Positions 1 through 11,397 of a stretch of 64,000 bases of DNA are shown here, in pieces. This stretch comes from Heliocidaris tuberculata (lineage: Eukaryota > Echinodermata > Echinoidea > Camarodonta > Echinometridae). Position 1 is the stretch's first letter; each line of letters starts with the position of its first letter. The notes below the pieces were generated by a model, which searched no databases, had not been told where the DNA came from, and was given only the letters and a program-made list of their open reading frames with translations. Location of the stretch: the NCBI GenBank assembly GCA_025618425.1, contig CM046838.1:3262715-3326714 (forward strand), written 5' to 3'. The translations under genes were made by a program, and so were the position numbers.

Positions 1-560
1 TTTTCAGTCTTACATTCGACGTTTTTTTTTTTCTTTCTTTTTTTTAGAAAAATGGGTGTTGTACAGTCTAACATTCGACGTTTTTTGAGAAATAGGCGTT
101 CTTCGACATTTGTTGGTACATTATCCTACGCCATTTATGCCTTTTAAGGGTATATTTTACAATATCCTTTTAGAGGTAGAATTTGACACCAAGAATTACT
201 TCCTTTTGGGTCCAGTTTTGAGGTGCTTAGACGAGCATGGGTACCACTTCAGTCCGCGAGTGACCCCCCCCCCCCCCCCCCAAGGTTCCGGGGCGTTTAA
301 GTAATCTCTGTTTCGGGCGTCAGTTTCGGGTGTTATAGGTGCGAAAGGGTTTTAATTAACTATAAGTCTCGCGGTACTGTCGTCATGAGACAAGAATGGA
401 TTTGGCCGACCTCTATGGATGGCCTGACTTTTAGTATAAGGTTTGGGGCAGAAATCAAGACTAATAATTGTTTTACAGAATGTTTCGGGTCATGTGCCCC
501 CTTGTTTTTGAAGCTGTTGAAAGGAGGGAAAAAGTTTTTTTTTTTTTTTTTTCAGGGGCG
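1..560. other. AT-rich non-coding sequence
   Basis: No gene recognised. A short motif (acattcgacgttttttt) occurs twice, near 12 and 72, so part of this may be a degenerate tandem repeat. Poly-T, poly-C (264-281) and poly-T (535-552) runs make the apparent short reading frames uninformative. Confidence 0.5.
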
Positions 561-578
561 GAACTCCTATGCCTCCGC

Positions 579-585
579 GGGGGGG

Positions 586-617
<32 letters not shown>

Positions 618-622
618 CCCCC
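579..622. repeat. G-run/C-run perfect hairpin
   Basis: A run of G followed by TGCAC (579-596) is mirrored by GTGCA followed by a run of C (606-622), giving a perfect hairpin of about 17 bp with a short loop. Homopolymers on both arms suggest the structure is mutable. It directly abuts the SINE copy on its right. Confidence 0.7.
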
Positions 623-627
623 AGCCT

Positions 628-885
628 ACGCCCTTGCTTATATAGCGCTCATATCCGTCACGCAGTGACGCTCATGGCGCTTAGACATTATTACCCTGGT
701 TATAGCCGAGCCGCCAAAGTAACTAGCGCTCAAGCATATCAGGTACCCATTTACACCTGGGTGGAGAGTGGCAAATGTAGATTAGAGTCTTGCCAAAGGA
801 CCTTAGTGCCGTGGTGGGATTCGAACCCTGTACCTTGTGATCTGCAGTCCGGTGACTTATCCACTAGACCACAACACCTCTATTG
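628..885 (-). mobile_element. tRNA-derived SINE, copy 1
   Basis: On the minus strand the right end reads as a tRNA-like head: an A-box-like stretch (GTGGTCTAGTGGATAAG), then a B box (GGGTTCGAATCCCACCA) about 35 bp on. The remaining body (CACCCAGGTGTAAATGGG on the minus strand) matches sequence at 30199-30352, and the segment around 670-700 matches 22490-22548 and 19846-19885. This makes it a dispersed family and not a functional tRNA gene. RNA polymerase III promoter boxes are intact by eye. No target duplication was established. Confidence 0.75.
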
Positions 886-1079
886 TTGTTATTATCATTA
901 TGTTTTATTATGATCATCATTATTGCCCTACAAGTCATAATATAACAATACTGGCTACGTTCTTCAAAACGGCACTTTGTCGGATGTACAATGGTGTGTA
1001 TCGCACCCATGCACACAGATCATGGTCCTCTGAAGAAGAACAAATTCAAGGAACATACGAGATCATGGAAATGATTTAA

Positions 1080-2580
1080 ATTTATCGCATTAGCTTCTTA
1101 ATATATTTCAAAAGTTCATCGTAGTGTGCAGGTCGCAAAGCAAGTTGTTGTTATGTCAGGAAAACCAAGTAAATATATAAGGTCGTCACAAGAAACCACT
1201 ATTACATAAATGGAGGCATGCATACCAATATAATACACTTATGAACTGGTGTACACAGTTAAGAATTTATTTGCGAGATTTTTATTAAAGTGCTGAGTTC
1301 AATTGAGTTAATATTTTTGTCATTAAAGCTGTTACTTGCATTCTTTAAATAAATGATGAAAAATACTAATAAAGAAAAGAAAAAGTAGTTTCGCTCTGTA
1401 CTGTTCCCCCTCATTATCAAGAAGATTATACGAGTTCGGGAGCACTGAAATCTAAAGCTTGTTTGAAAATCTTAATGTCCCCCCCCCCCAAAAAAAAGTG
1501 CTTGTTTGATTATAACCAGTATACCAATCACCCGTGATATAGCACGAACGAAATAATAGTCGCCGACTCCTCACCCTGATCTAACCCAAAGGTCTCTATG
1601 TAAAATTGTTCCCTTGGGAAACTACTGTACAAAAATTGAAGGGAAAACAAGCACGATTCAATATGTAAGTTTGCTCTTTATACCCATTACAAAATCGTGT
1701 AAGTGTACAAAGTAGTAAATGAACAAAATAATGTACATGTATTTTTAACAAAAATATGACAAAATATACATTCATGTGGTACATGCATAGTTGAAAGACA
1801 CACCTCTAAAAGCATCTACATACAACATTGGATGCACCAGCGACAGAGCCTAGACAACCATTATGGCGACATACCCACCGTGCCCACTCAGCCCTACTTT
1901 GGTCATTGTGAAATTCAGTGACGTGATATGGGTAATAGAGGGATTTCCAGGCAATATTGCCATCTGGAAATTTCATTGTTTTTGTCATTGGTTTTATGTT
2001 TTAACATGCAGGGCTTTTCATTCAGTTACATTCAGCAGTCTTAATTCGATTCTCCTCCTCAGTATATACTTTGTGTACAGCTCGTAGTAGGTCTATAATT
2101 GTACTAAAAGAAAAGGAATTAAATGCAAACACGTGGTCTTTCGATTTTCTAGTCATTCTGTGGGACTTTTTTTCAAATAACTTTTCAGCAAGCAGTGCCT
2201 CGAATGTTACGTTTCAGCAAGCAGTTTTGATGCACAGACTTTCACTAGACCGACTGTGGGATTTCCCCCGTTCACTGTCATTGCGAAATAAAATTAAAGG
2301 CTGATTTCCATTGCGGGGCCCATACTATTCTCGCTCTATAAGCATTCTTTCAGTTTCCTTCCTGGAGTCATACTCTGCTTCAAACGTTACCCGCAGGCCT
2401 AAACCTGATAGTCCGCAAACTTGAGATCTGCCTTCAACTATTCTACTCTATCTTGGTAAGTCTGATCTCGGTCTGGACGTTCATTCCAACCTTTTAACCC
2501 CCCTCCCTACTCTCTATCTTCTCTGTGAGCCTCATTTACATTGCCCCCTCCACCCAATTATATTGCGTAAGTATCGATAT
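1080..2580. other. Non-coding, nothing recognised
   Basis: AT-rich sequence with a C8-A7 run near 1480. Short frames on both strands show no domain, no splice context and no similarity to other parts of the window. No feature is called. Confidence 0.5.
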
Positions 2581-3285
2581 TAGACTTAAAGGGCCCCTGC
2601 CATCCAAATGCAAGTTGATACCTGTTAGTGTGCAGTCCTACATACATCCCATATTTTGATATTTAAACTTCTAAATATGTTTCATAGATTTTTAAATATT
2701 TTTTTGAAATAATTTTCTACAACCTGCTAAGCCCCACCAACTTTTAAAAAAAAATCCTCCAGACCACTTTCCCCCTGTGACATCATCTGTCAGTCAGTGA
2801 GCTAATTGTGATTTTGCACGTGAAACTGGTATTTAACTTTGTCAAAGCTGACACCTGTTTCAATACAACATACAATACCAACATAGGAGTTGCTATGTCA
2901 GACATGCTGTAGCATCAGTAGGAAAACAAAGGCAATGAGGAGGTATTGTATGAAGGCATGCAATTTTATCGTGAGTGTTTGCTGAGCTGGGGGACCACTG
3001 TCTATTGTATTGTAGAATAGATAGTAGTATGTAAAATTTTTAAAATGAAGTTGTCCTGTAATTTAAGATGATAGTCAATGTTGCCATTCTTATTGTTTTT
3101 TATTGTGTCAGTATCTCACATAGATTTTTTTACATTACAGCAAATGAGTGGGCGGATAATATAATTGAGAACAAATATTATTCAATATATTTTTATCTAA
3201 ATTGACAGTTCTGTTTCATGTCATCATTGTTGGGAAGTGGTTCTATGACACATTTATCTTAGTGGCCGTGACAATGTCGATGGCA

Positions 3286-3398
3286 ATGGTTCAGACACAT
3301 TCCTAAGACTTCCTAAGACTTCCTAAGACTGGCGGCTAAATTCATCACGAGGCCGCCAGTAAATGTCTGATCTTAGGAACTTAAGGTGTGTGAACCAT
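3286..3398. repeat. Imperfect foldback with nested GGCGGC/GCCGCC stem
   Basis: ATGGTTCAGACAC at the left is mirrored by GTGTGTGAACCAT at the right, and an inner ACTGGCGGC/GCCGCCAGT stem sits between. The left arm contains three tandem copies of a 10-bp unit (CTTCCTAAGA). It looks like the core of a small foldback or MITE. Sequence from about 2585 onward also has a transposon-like look, but I could not fix its ends. Confidence 0.5.
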
Positions 3399-3619
3399 AG
3401 ACATATTACAGGGCGTGCTTATAAAGCAGTTTTTATAACTGAACGCACCTACCCTGTATTTTAAATTAAACTCTAATGAATAAATAATAAATAATGGAAA
3501 CTGTCACAGATACATACCTTTCTGATACGTCATAGAACTGATTCCTACGATTTAAACTATCCTGAGGAACTTTCTCAACAATAATATGGAACGTTTTATG
3601 TTAACAGGAGTGTTTCCTT

Positions 3620-3695
3620 ATGAAGATGGCATACAGTAATCTTCTCATCATCTTAGCTGTCTTAATCAACGTCGATAACTGTCTTTCATCACAAG
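3620..3695 (+). CDS. Signal-peptide first exon (locus A and possibly locus B)
   Basis: ATG at 3620 opens 25 codons beginning MKMAYSNLLIILAVLINV, a basic n-region then a hydrophobic core, ending near DNCLSSQ. That is a typical secretory signal peptide. A good donor (CAAG|GTAATA) follows at 3696 and leaves the exon in phase 1. Two acceptors downstream take that phase without a stop: the membrane exon at 6586 (locus A) and the lectin exon at 45376 (locus B). The nearest downstream partner is locus A, so I assign it there first. An upstream AG (ttaacag|gag) 14 bp before the ATG could join a 5' untranslated exon. No promoter motif was identified. Confidence 0.6.
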
Positions 3696-6002
3696 GTAAT
3701 AGCTTAAATGCAATATTTGGCATCTACATTTTCTGCTGGTCTCTGTTGAAAGATGACTCTGAATAATCCTCATATAAATTTCAGGTTATATCATAGGTAG
3801 GCTATATCTTTGTTAAACTGGACTTTTCGGAGAAGGTATTAAGATTTAAGTTTGTAAAATGCATTTTTACTGAATTTTACGGACGTTAAAAGACGTATCT
3901 AAATTCTGAGTAGATATTCGATATCAGATTGTTTCAGTCTCACTCGAACAGAGATATGACAGAAAATAGACATGTACATGTTTATCTTCATGAGGAGAGA
4001 AAGAAAAGCATAACACAAATTAAACGTATGTGAGATAGATGCCACCATTATTTTGATTACAGTTATATCGATATGTTACCTTAAAGTATATCAGGGCAAT
4101 TTTACGTGGCGGTAACGAAGTTACATAATGTTAAATGACATCAATTAATGTTGCGTACCAACTGAATGAAATTTCAATTGAAGCTATAAAGACTTATAAG
4201 CTACATAATAAATTTGAATTGGGGCTAAGGAAAAAGATAAGATAGATAAGATGGGAGGGGATAAGGGAACTAAACAAAAGCGCTCAATTCGCTATCCTTG
4301 ATGTGCTGTTGTTGCATCTGTTTTTCCAGCCATATAACGCAAATAATTTTCATATTTAGCGACCTGAATATCCAAAATTATAAATAACTTTACAAGTGTA
4401 GTGTCAGATTCTATTCATGTTTTGACCCCCAGCAGTTGCATTTTGGTCGGAAGCGCTCTCTTAATCATTATTGTTAGCACACAGCATAACATATAATCCT
4501 CGAGTGCGAGTTTAAAAAATTATTTTCACTTTTTGAAACATAGGTATTGTATTTTTTATAAGGCCCAAATTTGAATGAAGCTGCTCAGTATTGAGATTTC
4601 TAAAGTACACATTTCTAGGTAGTTCCAACACCTCAATAAACATGATGGGCATAACGTAGGGATATGCCCATCATGTTTATTGAGGGGCATAACGTAGGGA
4701 ATATGGTCTTTTCGAAAATTGAATTTGATTTCGTATTTTATATAATACGATTCAGAAAATGGTAAAAGTCCGAAAATTATCATTTTCACATTTACAATAA
4801 ATTACACTAAAAGCTGATAGCAATATCATGAACATTTAACTCATATTTTTCACAAGTGGGTAACAATATAGCGCAATAGGTGCCTCAAAGAAACACATCC
4901 TTTCATGATTTTCTTGATAATCCAAATCAGAACTCCATATTTTTGTCTCACTCTAATGCAAGCGAAATAATTGATATTGTTAACAGTCTGCATGTTAGGG
5001 TCCAACGGTATTCCTAACTTATTGTTAAAGAGAATAATTCCAGTGATCGTTGAATCCTTAGTGCATATTTTTAATCTTTCTCTTAATACAGAACGGATAC
5101 ACTGTAAAAAAATAACTGTAAAACTACAGGTTTTCTGGCCCTTAAAATTACAAGTTATTGCCGTTATTTCAATTTTACAGTCTTTTTCCTGTAAAACAAC
5201 AGCAAGTTTGTTGGTATACCGGAAATCAGGATATATTTACAATCGCCCGACATAAAACACTGTTAAAAAAACGTTTTCTCATATTTTAACAGGTTACCCT
5301 GTTAAATTACCAAATATTGGGGAAAACACTTATATGAATATTCATGAATTTTTAGTAGCGTATGGTTTGGGGTTTCCCGATTTACTAACTGTCACCAAAG
5401 GCATAAAAAACGATAAGGGGGAGATTGCACTAGACGGAACTAACTGGATATTTCCCGTGAAAAAAAAAACGGCCAAATTTTTTACAGTGTACCAGACAAT
5501 ATGAAAAAGTAACACCATCTTACAAGAAAGGACACAAGGAATTTGTTAATAAACGAACTTTACAGAATATTATATATTCTAAGAATTATTTTTCATGCAA
5601 ATTACAGACCTCATACGGATATTTTATCTTTTTGAAAATAACATCCTCACCGTAAAGGACATTCATCATTTCCGACTAGGCCAATTCTTGTAAAAATTAG
5701 GTAAAAATGACGTCCCTGATAATTGTAACGATATGTTCGAAAGAACAACGCAGTACATAAATATCCAGGGAGACAAGGCAATGCTTACCACATAGCTCTA
5801 ACAAGAACACCCTGTGCACAAAACACCTTTGTTTTCTCAGGTTCCATGTCTTGGAACTCTTTTTTTCTCTCTTTTCCTATAAACCTATGTAGGCATACCG
5901 TAAATTTGTCAGTAACTTTCGCCACTACTTATCCAATTGTTATAATTTGTTTCACCGAAATTCTATTATGTAACTAAGTCTTTGGGGCAGGCATCATACA
6001 AG

Positions 6003-6037
<35 letters not shown>

Positions 6038-7948
6038 CATGCCCCTTCTCAGTACTCTTCTCAGTACCTTTATCTTTATACTGTTAGTTTGATGTTTACA
6101 AATTGATTACTTTGTTTTATGTTTAATCATTGGATCTTTATGTATCATTCTTATTTTGAAACGGAAAATTATCAAATCAAACTTTTTTTCTGAAATATTT
6201 GGCCTTCATGTTAATATTGAGGAAAACTTTAAAACATTAAATTGTGACAATGATCATATATGTTGGTTCATATTCTGTGCTTATTTTTCTTACATTTGTC
6301 TGTGAGCCATTGCAAGGACATCCGGCAGCTCTTACATCAATCAATAATATAATCAAATACTTGTTGAATGTACAATACCGTAATTGAGACCTATGTGTTT
6401 CTTCATGTCTTGTACTGAACATGTTGAATGAAGGAGGAATCCTCTACGTTACTGGACGAAAGAACTGCGTCTATAGTACTGAATACAAATCAATGATATT
6501 ACTGTTTAAACTTTCATTACATATGGAATTTATTCCTTTGTGTTTTTTGTCGTGTTTTTTTTTCACCTGCGGAATACAACTCTAGAACAAAGTGATGAGA
6601 CCACCAAGGATCAAACAGTCATGGCACTACTCTTCATCATCACACTGAATGTGACGTTGCTTATATCATTTCTATGCCGGTGCATACGTGAGTATACCAT
6701 CCTGTCCTTTCCGTACTCGGAATTTGGTTGAAGGAAGCGGCAGTGTCATGAATATTTGTTTCCTCTTGAAATAGTCATTATAAAACGGGTTCAAGAATGT
6801 AGCCATCCTGATTGGTCAAATTACACCACGTGACCGTGCAAAAAAAAAATACTAACGCACGGCGAGGGGACTAACGCACGGCTAATCCGGATCAAACACT
6901 AAGACTGTAAGAAAGCATTTATGTTTCATAAGCATAAATAGCGCCTAATCATTTGGACAAAATATGAAATTAACCTCCGATTGTCCTACTTATGATATCT
7001 TGAGTAGTTAGATTATTTCCCTCGCTCTTATGTTTCCCCTGCTCTGTCTAATGTTGATGTCGCTATTCATGACGGAAATGTATCACTAAGAATCGCTGGA
7101 ACCACTAATTTATTTATTTTATTTCTTTTTTTACCAGAATTTCCTCATGGAAGTAGGTAGCTTTTCTTCTTAATCCGACCTCAACTAAGTTCCCAGCGAC
7201 AACGTAGATTGTATTCTCTCCAAATTGCAGATTCCTTTTAATATTAATGTAACATATTTTACAATTAGATATTTTTGAATATTTGTCAGTTTGGCACGCC
7301 GCTGCTTTTAATTTTCCCCTTCGTTCTGTGTATTAATGATTTGTGGATTAATTCTAATTTTCTTTATGTAAATTTATTATTTACGCCCCATAAGTGGGTT
7401 ATTTTTTCACGAAAGAATATATCAACAGCCTTTTCACAGAGGCTCCCACATGGTGTTACCGAAAACCTTCAATTGTTAGTAAATTTATTAGTTGTGTATT
7501 TTTATCTGTCGAAATTCTTTTAAAATAATTATTGTAAAGAAAGCATGTATGCTTGGTAGGCATAAAGAGAGCCCTATAATTTGGGCAAGATATAAAATAA
7601 AAAACGACTGTCTTTCTTTATTGAGCATTTAGATTCTTTGTCATCATGGTCACCTCACTGATCTTTCTAATTTTGTTGTGGCTGTTTATGGCAGAAATAT
7701 ATCACTGAGAATCGCTAAAATCGCCATATTATTCATTTTTCACCTTATTTTACCAGAATTTCTTCAGAGATGCAAGTATCTTTTCTTCATAATTCGTCAT
7801 TAACTAAGCTCTCGAAAACGTAGATTGAATAGTCTCCAAATTGCAGATTTCTTCATATATGCAGTTAATGTAATTGAAAAATTGAATAACTGGTCATCCG
7901 ACATGATGATGTAGGCTTTATAGACAGAGATGTAGGATTGGGGTTACG

Positions 7949-8011
<63 letters not shown>

Positions 8012-8332
8012 CATTTGTATATCTTTGTTTTTTAAAAAAATCTGGAGTGTTTTTTTTTTTTGTGTGTTTTGTTTTTGTTCCCCCCCCCCCTTCGAGTGAA
8101 AGTTAATATAAATTTAGTTCTATAAGAAATGTGCATTTGATGACATGATCAATTCCTTACATTTGTTGTGTGATATATTCAACAATATGATATTCTTGCA
8201 TATTTGTGAGTTTGACATGCCATTGTTTTTGATCTTTTACTTGGGTCTGTGTATTTATAATATACGATTTGGGGAACAACTCCGATTTTCATTATGTAGG
8301 CCTAAAATCAGTCGTATTGTTGCCTCATGACT

Positions 8333-8373
<41 letters not shown>

Positions 8374-11360
8374 CATAGTAAAGAAAACATGTATGCTTGG
8401 TAGGCATGAAGAGCGCCCTATCATGCGGTGCAAACTCTAAAAAAAAAAAAAGAACCCAACGCTTGTCCTCCTTTAAATATTTGGCAATTTGACATGCCGT
8501 TGCTTGTGTATTTCGCGTAGTTCTATGGATTTGTAGTATATGATTTGTGGAAGGATTCCGACTTTCGTTATGCGAATTTTAATATTCATTGTATTATTGT
8601 TTATTGACCGATTTTCATTTATTTATTTATTCATTTTTAAGAAAGCAGATTTTATGTCGTTTGGTACGGGGGTATCACGTAATAAAAGCCCATTTAATAG
8701 TGTCCCCGCCCCTCAAAAAAAAAAAGGGAAAAAAAAATCTGCTGGCAAAAGAGATATAGGCGTACAGATACCTTCCTTTTCTTATTTCACGTAAACATAG
8801 TTGAAAAGATTACAATGTACCTTTTTAAAGGAAAAAATTGTTAGATTTTAAAGATAATATTTGAGGCAAAAAATAGTCAATTTTTACTTATTTCCAAATA
8901 AAAATTAATAATAACAACTCTCGTGTGGGGGTGAGTTGGTCTAGCGGTATCGTCCACGGTAAGCTATCTGACTTCACCTACAAACTGACTCTGATCGGAC
9001 GTCTTTCGGATGGTGACGTTAAAGGTTGGTCCCAGACGAAGTAATCATATCTGATTGATACAGGTCTGTAAAAACTTAATTACACACACACACACACACA
9101 CTGCGGTCACAAGACGTTTAGGCGTGCGTGCGTGTGTGTGTGTGTGTGGACACGCAACATGAAAGCAACAAAACATTTATTTATTGACTAGTTTCTCTGT
9201 TTTTTTTTTTTTCTTATTTGACCCCCCCCCCCCCTCAAAAAAGGGAGAAAATGGTTGTGTTAGAGCGATTTTAGAGTTATACTACTGTACCCCTGTATTT
9301 CTGGTAATTCTATACCGTATCTCCCACCAAGCGACATAAATCATAAGACAACACTATGAATTACAACAAAATCAGGGGATCGTTTGCCTTTAAACTTTGG
9401 TTTTATTCGCTCCATCACGATCTTTAACGTCACAAGTCAAAGGTCAAACTAAAATATCTAAAATGGATATCTGCATATTCATAACAAAGTCAACCAAAGA
9501 GAAATGTTCTCCATTGTAAAATTACTTTTGTTCCAATTGTATTTTTCAGGATTTCTTCAAGCCAGGGGACGTCAAGGTATTTGAACAAAACCTTTAACAA
9601 AGGGGAAGTCAACCCTGGTAATTTGTTGATTCTAATAAAAGCTCACTCGCAAAAATTTAGAAACGGGAAAGTTGATATTCGGGCAAATGGTGTCAGCCCC
9701 CGTGCAAAAATGTATCTGTACGCGTCAGACGTTCTACCCACCCGAACCCTTCAGACGCAAATAAGGGCCTGCAAAAGGACTTTGTCTGGATCACCATTGG
9801 TTCAGATGTTTTGTGCCCTCCTTGTTCAAAAAGTCTGGCTACGCCAGTGGTTCATCTCATTTTTCTGTTTTTATTAGAATCTACAAAAATACCAGGGTGG
9901 ACTTCCCCTAAGTTCCTATTATACTAAATAGATTTACATTTGTATATAATCTGAAATATCCAACGATAAGATATTTGGCAAATTTTTGAGTTTGACATGC
10001 CATTGCTCTTTCCCTTAGTTCTATGTATTTACGAATTGTGGATAAATTTTAAATTTATTTATGTAGATTTATTCATTGTATCATTGTTTCATGACTGAGT
10101 TACTGATTCTTTTTTTCTTTGTTAAAGAATAATTTTTAGTAGAGAAATCATATATGCCTTGTAGGAATAAAAAGCTCCCTATCATGTGGGGCACACTACA
10201 AAACAAACCAGCGATTGTCCTACTTCCAATATTTGAGTTGCTGAATTCTTTGTCATTGATAATGTATCCTTACCAATTTATTTTTCTTATTTTCACCAGA
10301 ATTTCTTCCTGAAGGTATGTAACTTTTTCTTAATCCTACCTCAGCTAAGGAGCTATGGTCTCAACGACAACGTAAATTGAATTGTTTCCAAATGGCACAT
10401 TCCGTACATTATCTTATACTGTAGATTAACAGATCTTACGATTAGATACTTTTGCATATTTGTCAGTTTTACATGCCATTACTTCTGATCTTTCACATAC
10501 TTCTGTGTATTTATAAAATACTATTTGTGGAACAATTCTGATTTTCGTTATGGGAATTCATTCATTGTATTATTGTCTGTTGACTGATTTTTTTAAATAA
10601 ATGACTCTAGTATAGAAAGCATGCGTTACGTTGCTTGGTATGGGTTTTTCATGTAATATAACCCCATTATTGCCCTCGTCCCTTCCACCTCAAAAAAGAA
10701 AAAAAATGATGTTGGAATCAGAACTACAGGTGTACAGACACCCTCGTGTGAGGGTGAGTTGGTCTATCGGTAACGCCCACGGTCAGCCTCTCTGTCCTCG
10801 CCTACAAACTGACTCTGATCGGACCCAGGTTCGAAACTGAGTCACGTCTTTCGGACGGTGACGTTAAAGGTTGGGCCCAGACATAAATAATTATATCTGA
10901 TTGATACTTTTTTTTTCCAATGATCTTTATTTTGATTTCACTCAGTAATACATGGATTTTTTTTTGCTTTTTACAAAATAATTTTCATTGAATTACATAA
11001 CAGAAATACAATAAAAATCACAACTAAAATATTTCAGTGACTTACATGATCATATGAACAATAGAAGATAAGGCTTGACACACTGAAATACATTACCAGA
11101 AATACAATTAATCATCACTAAAACTGTTTCAATGAATTAAACATGTTAAACATCAGAGAAAAAAAAAACCTTAAACATTTTTTTATAAGAAAAAAAAATT
11201 GAGTGAAATTTTTCTTCTTTACCAAAAACTTACCCCTTTGACCTCCCCTAACCCCCACCCTCCTTAAAAAAACAAAAACAAAAACAAAAACAGCCACAAC
11301 ACACACACAGACACACGACGCTACACACACATTCACAAATCCTCTCTTTCAACCCCCTCT

Positions 11361-11397
<37 letters not shown>

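Noticed and set aside
815..885. Functional tRNA gene
   Set aside because: Pol III boxes are present but the sequence belongs to a dispersed SINE with related copies, and I could not fold a standard acceptor stem.
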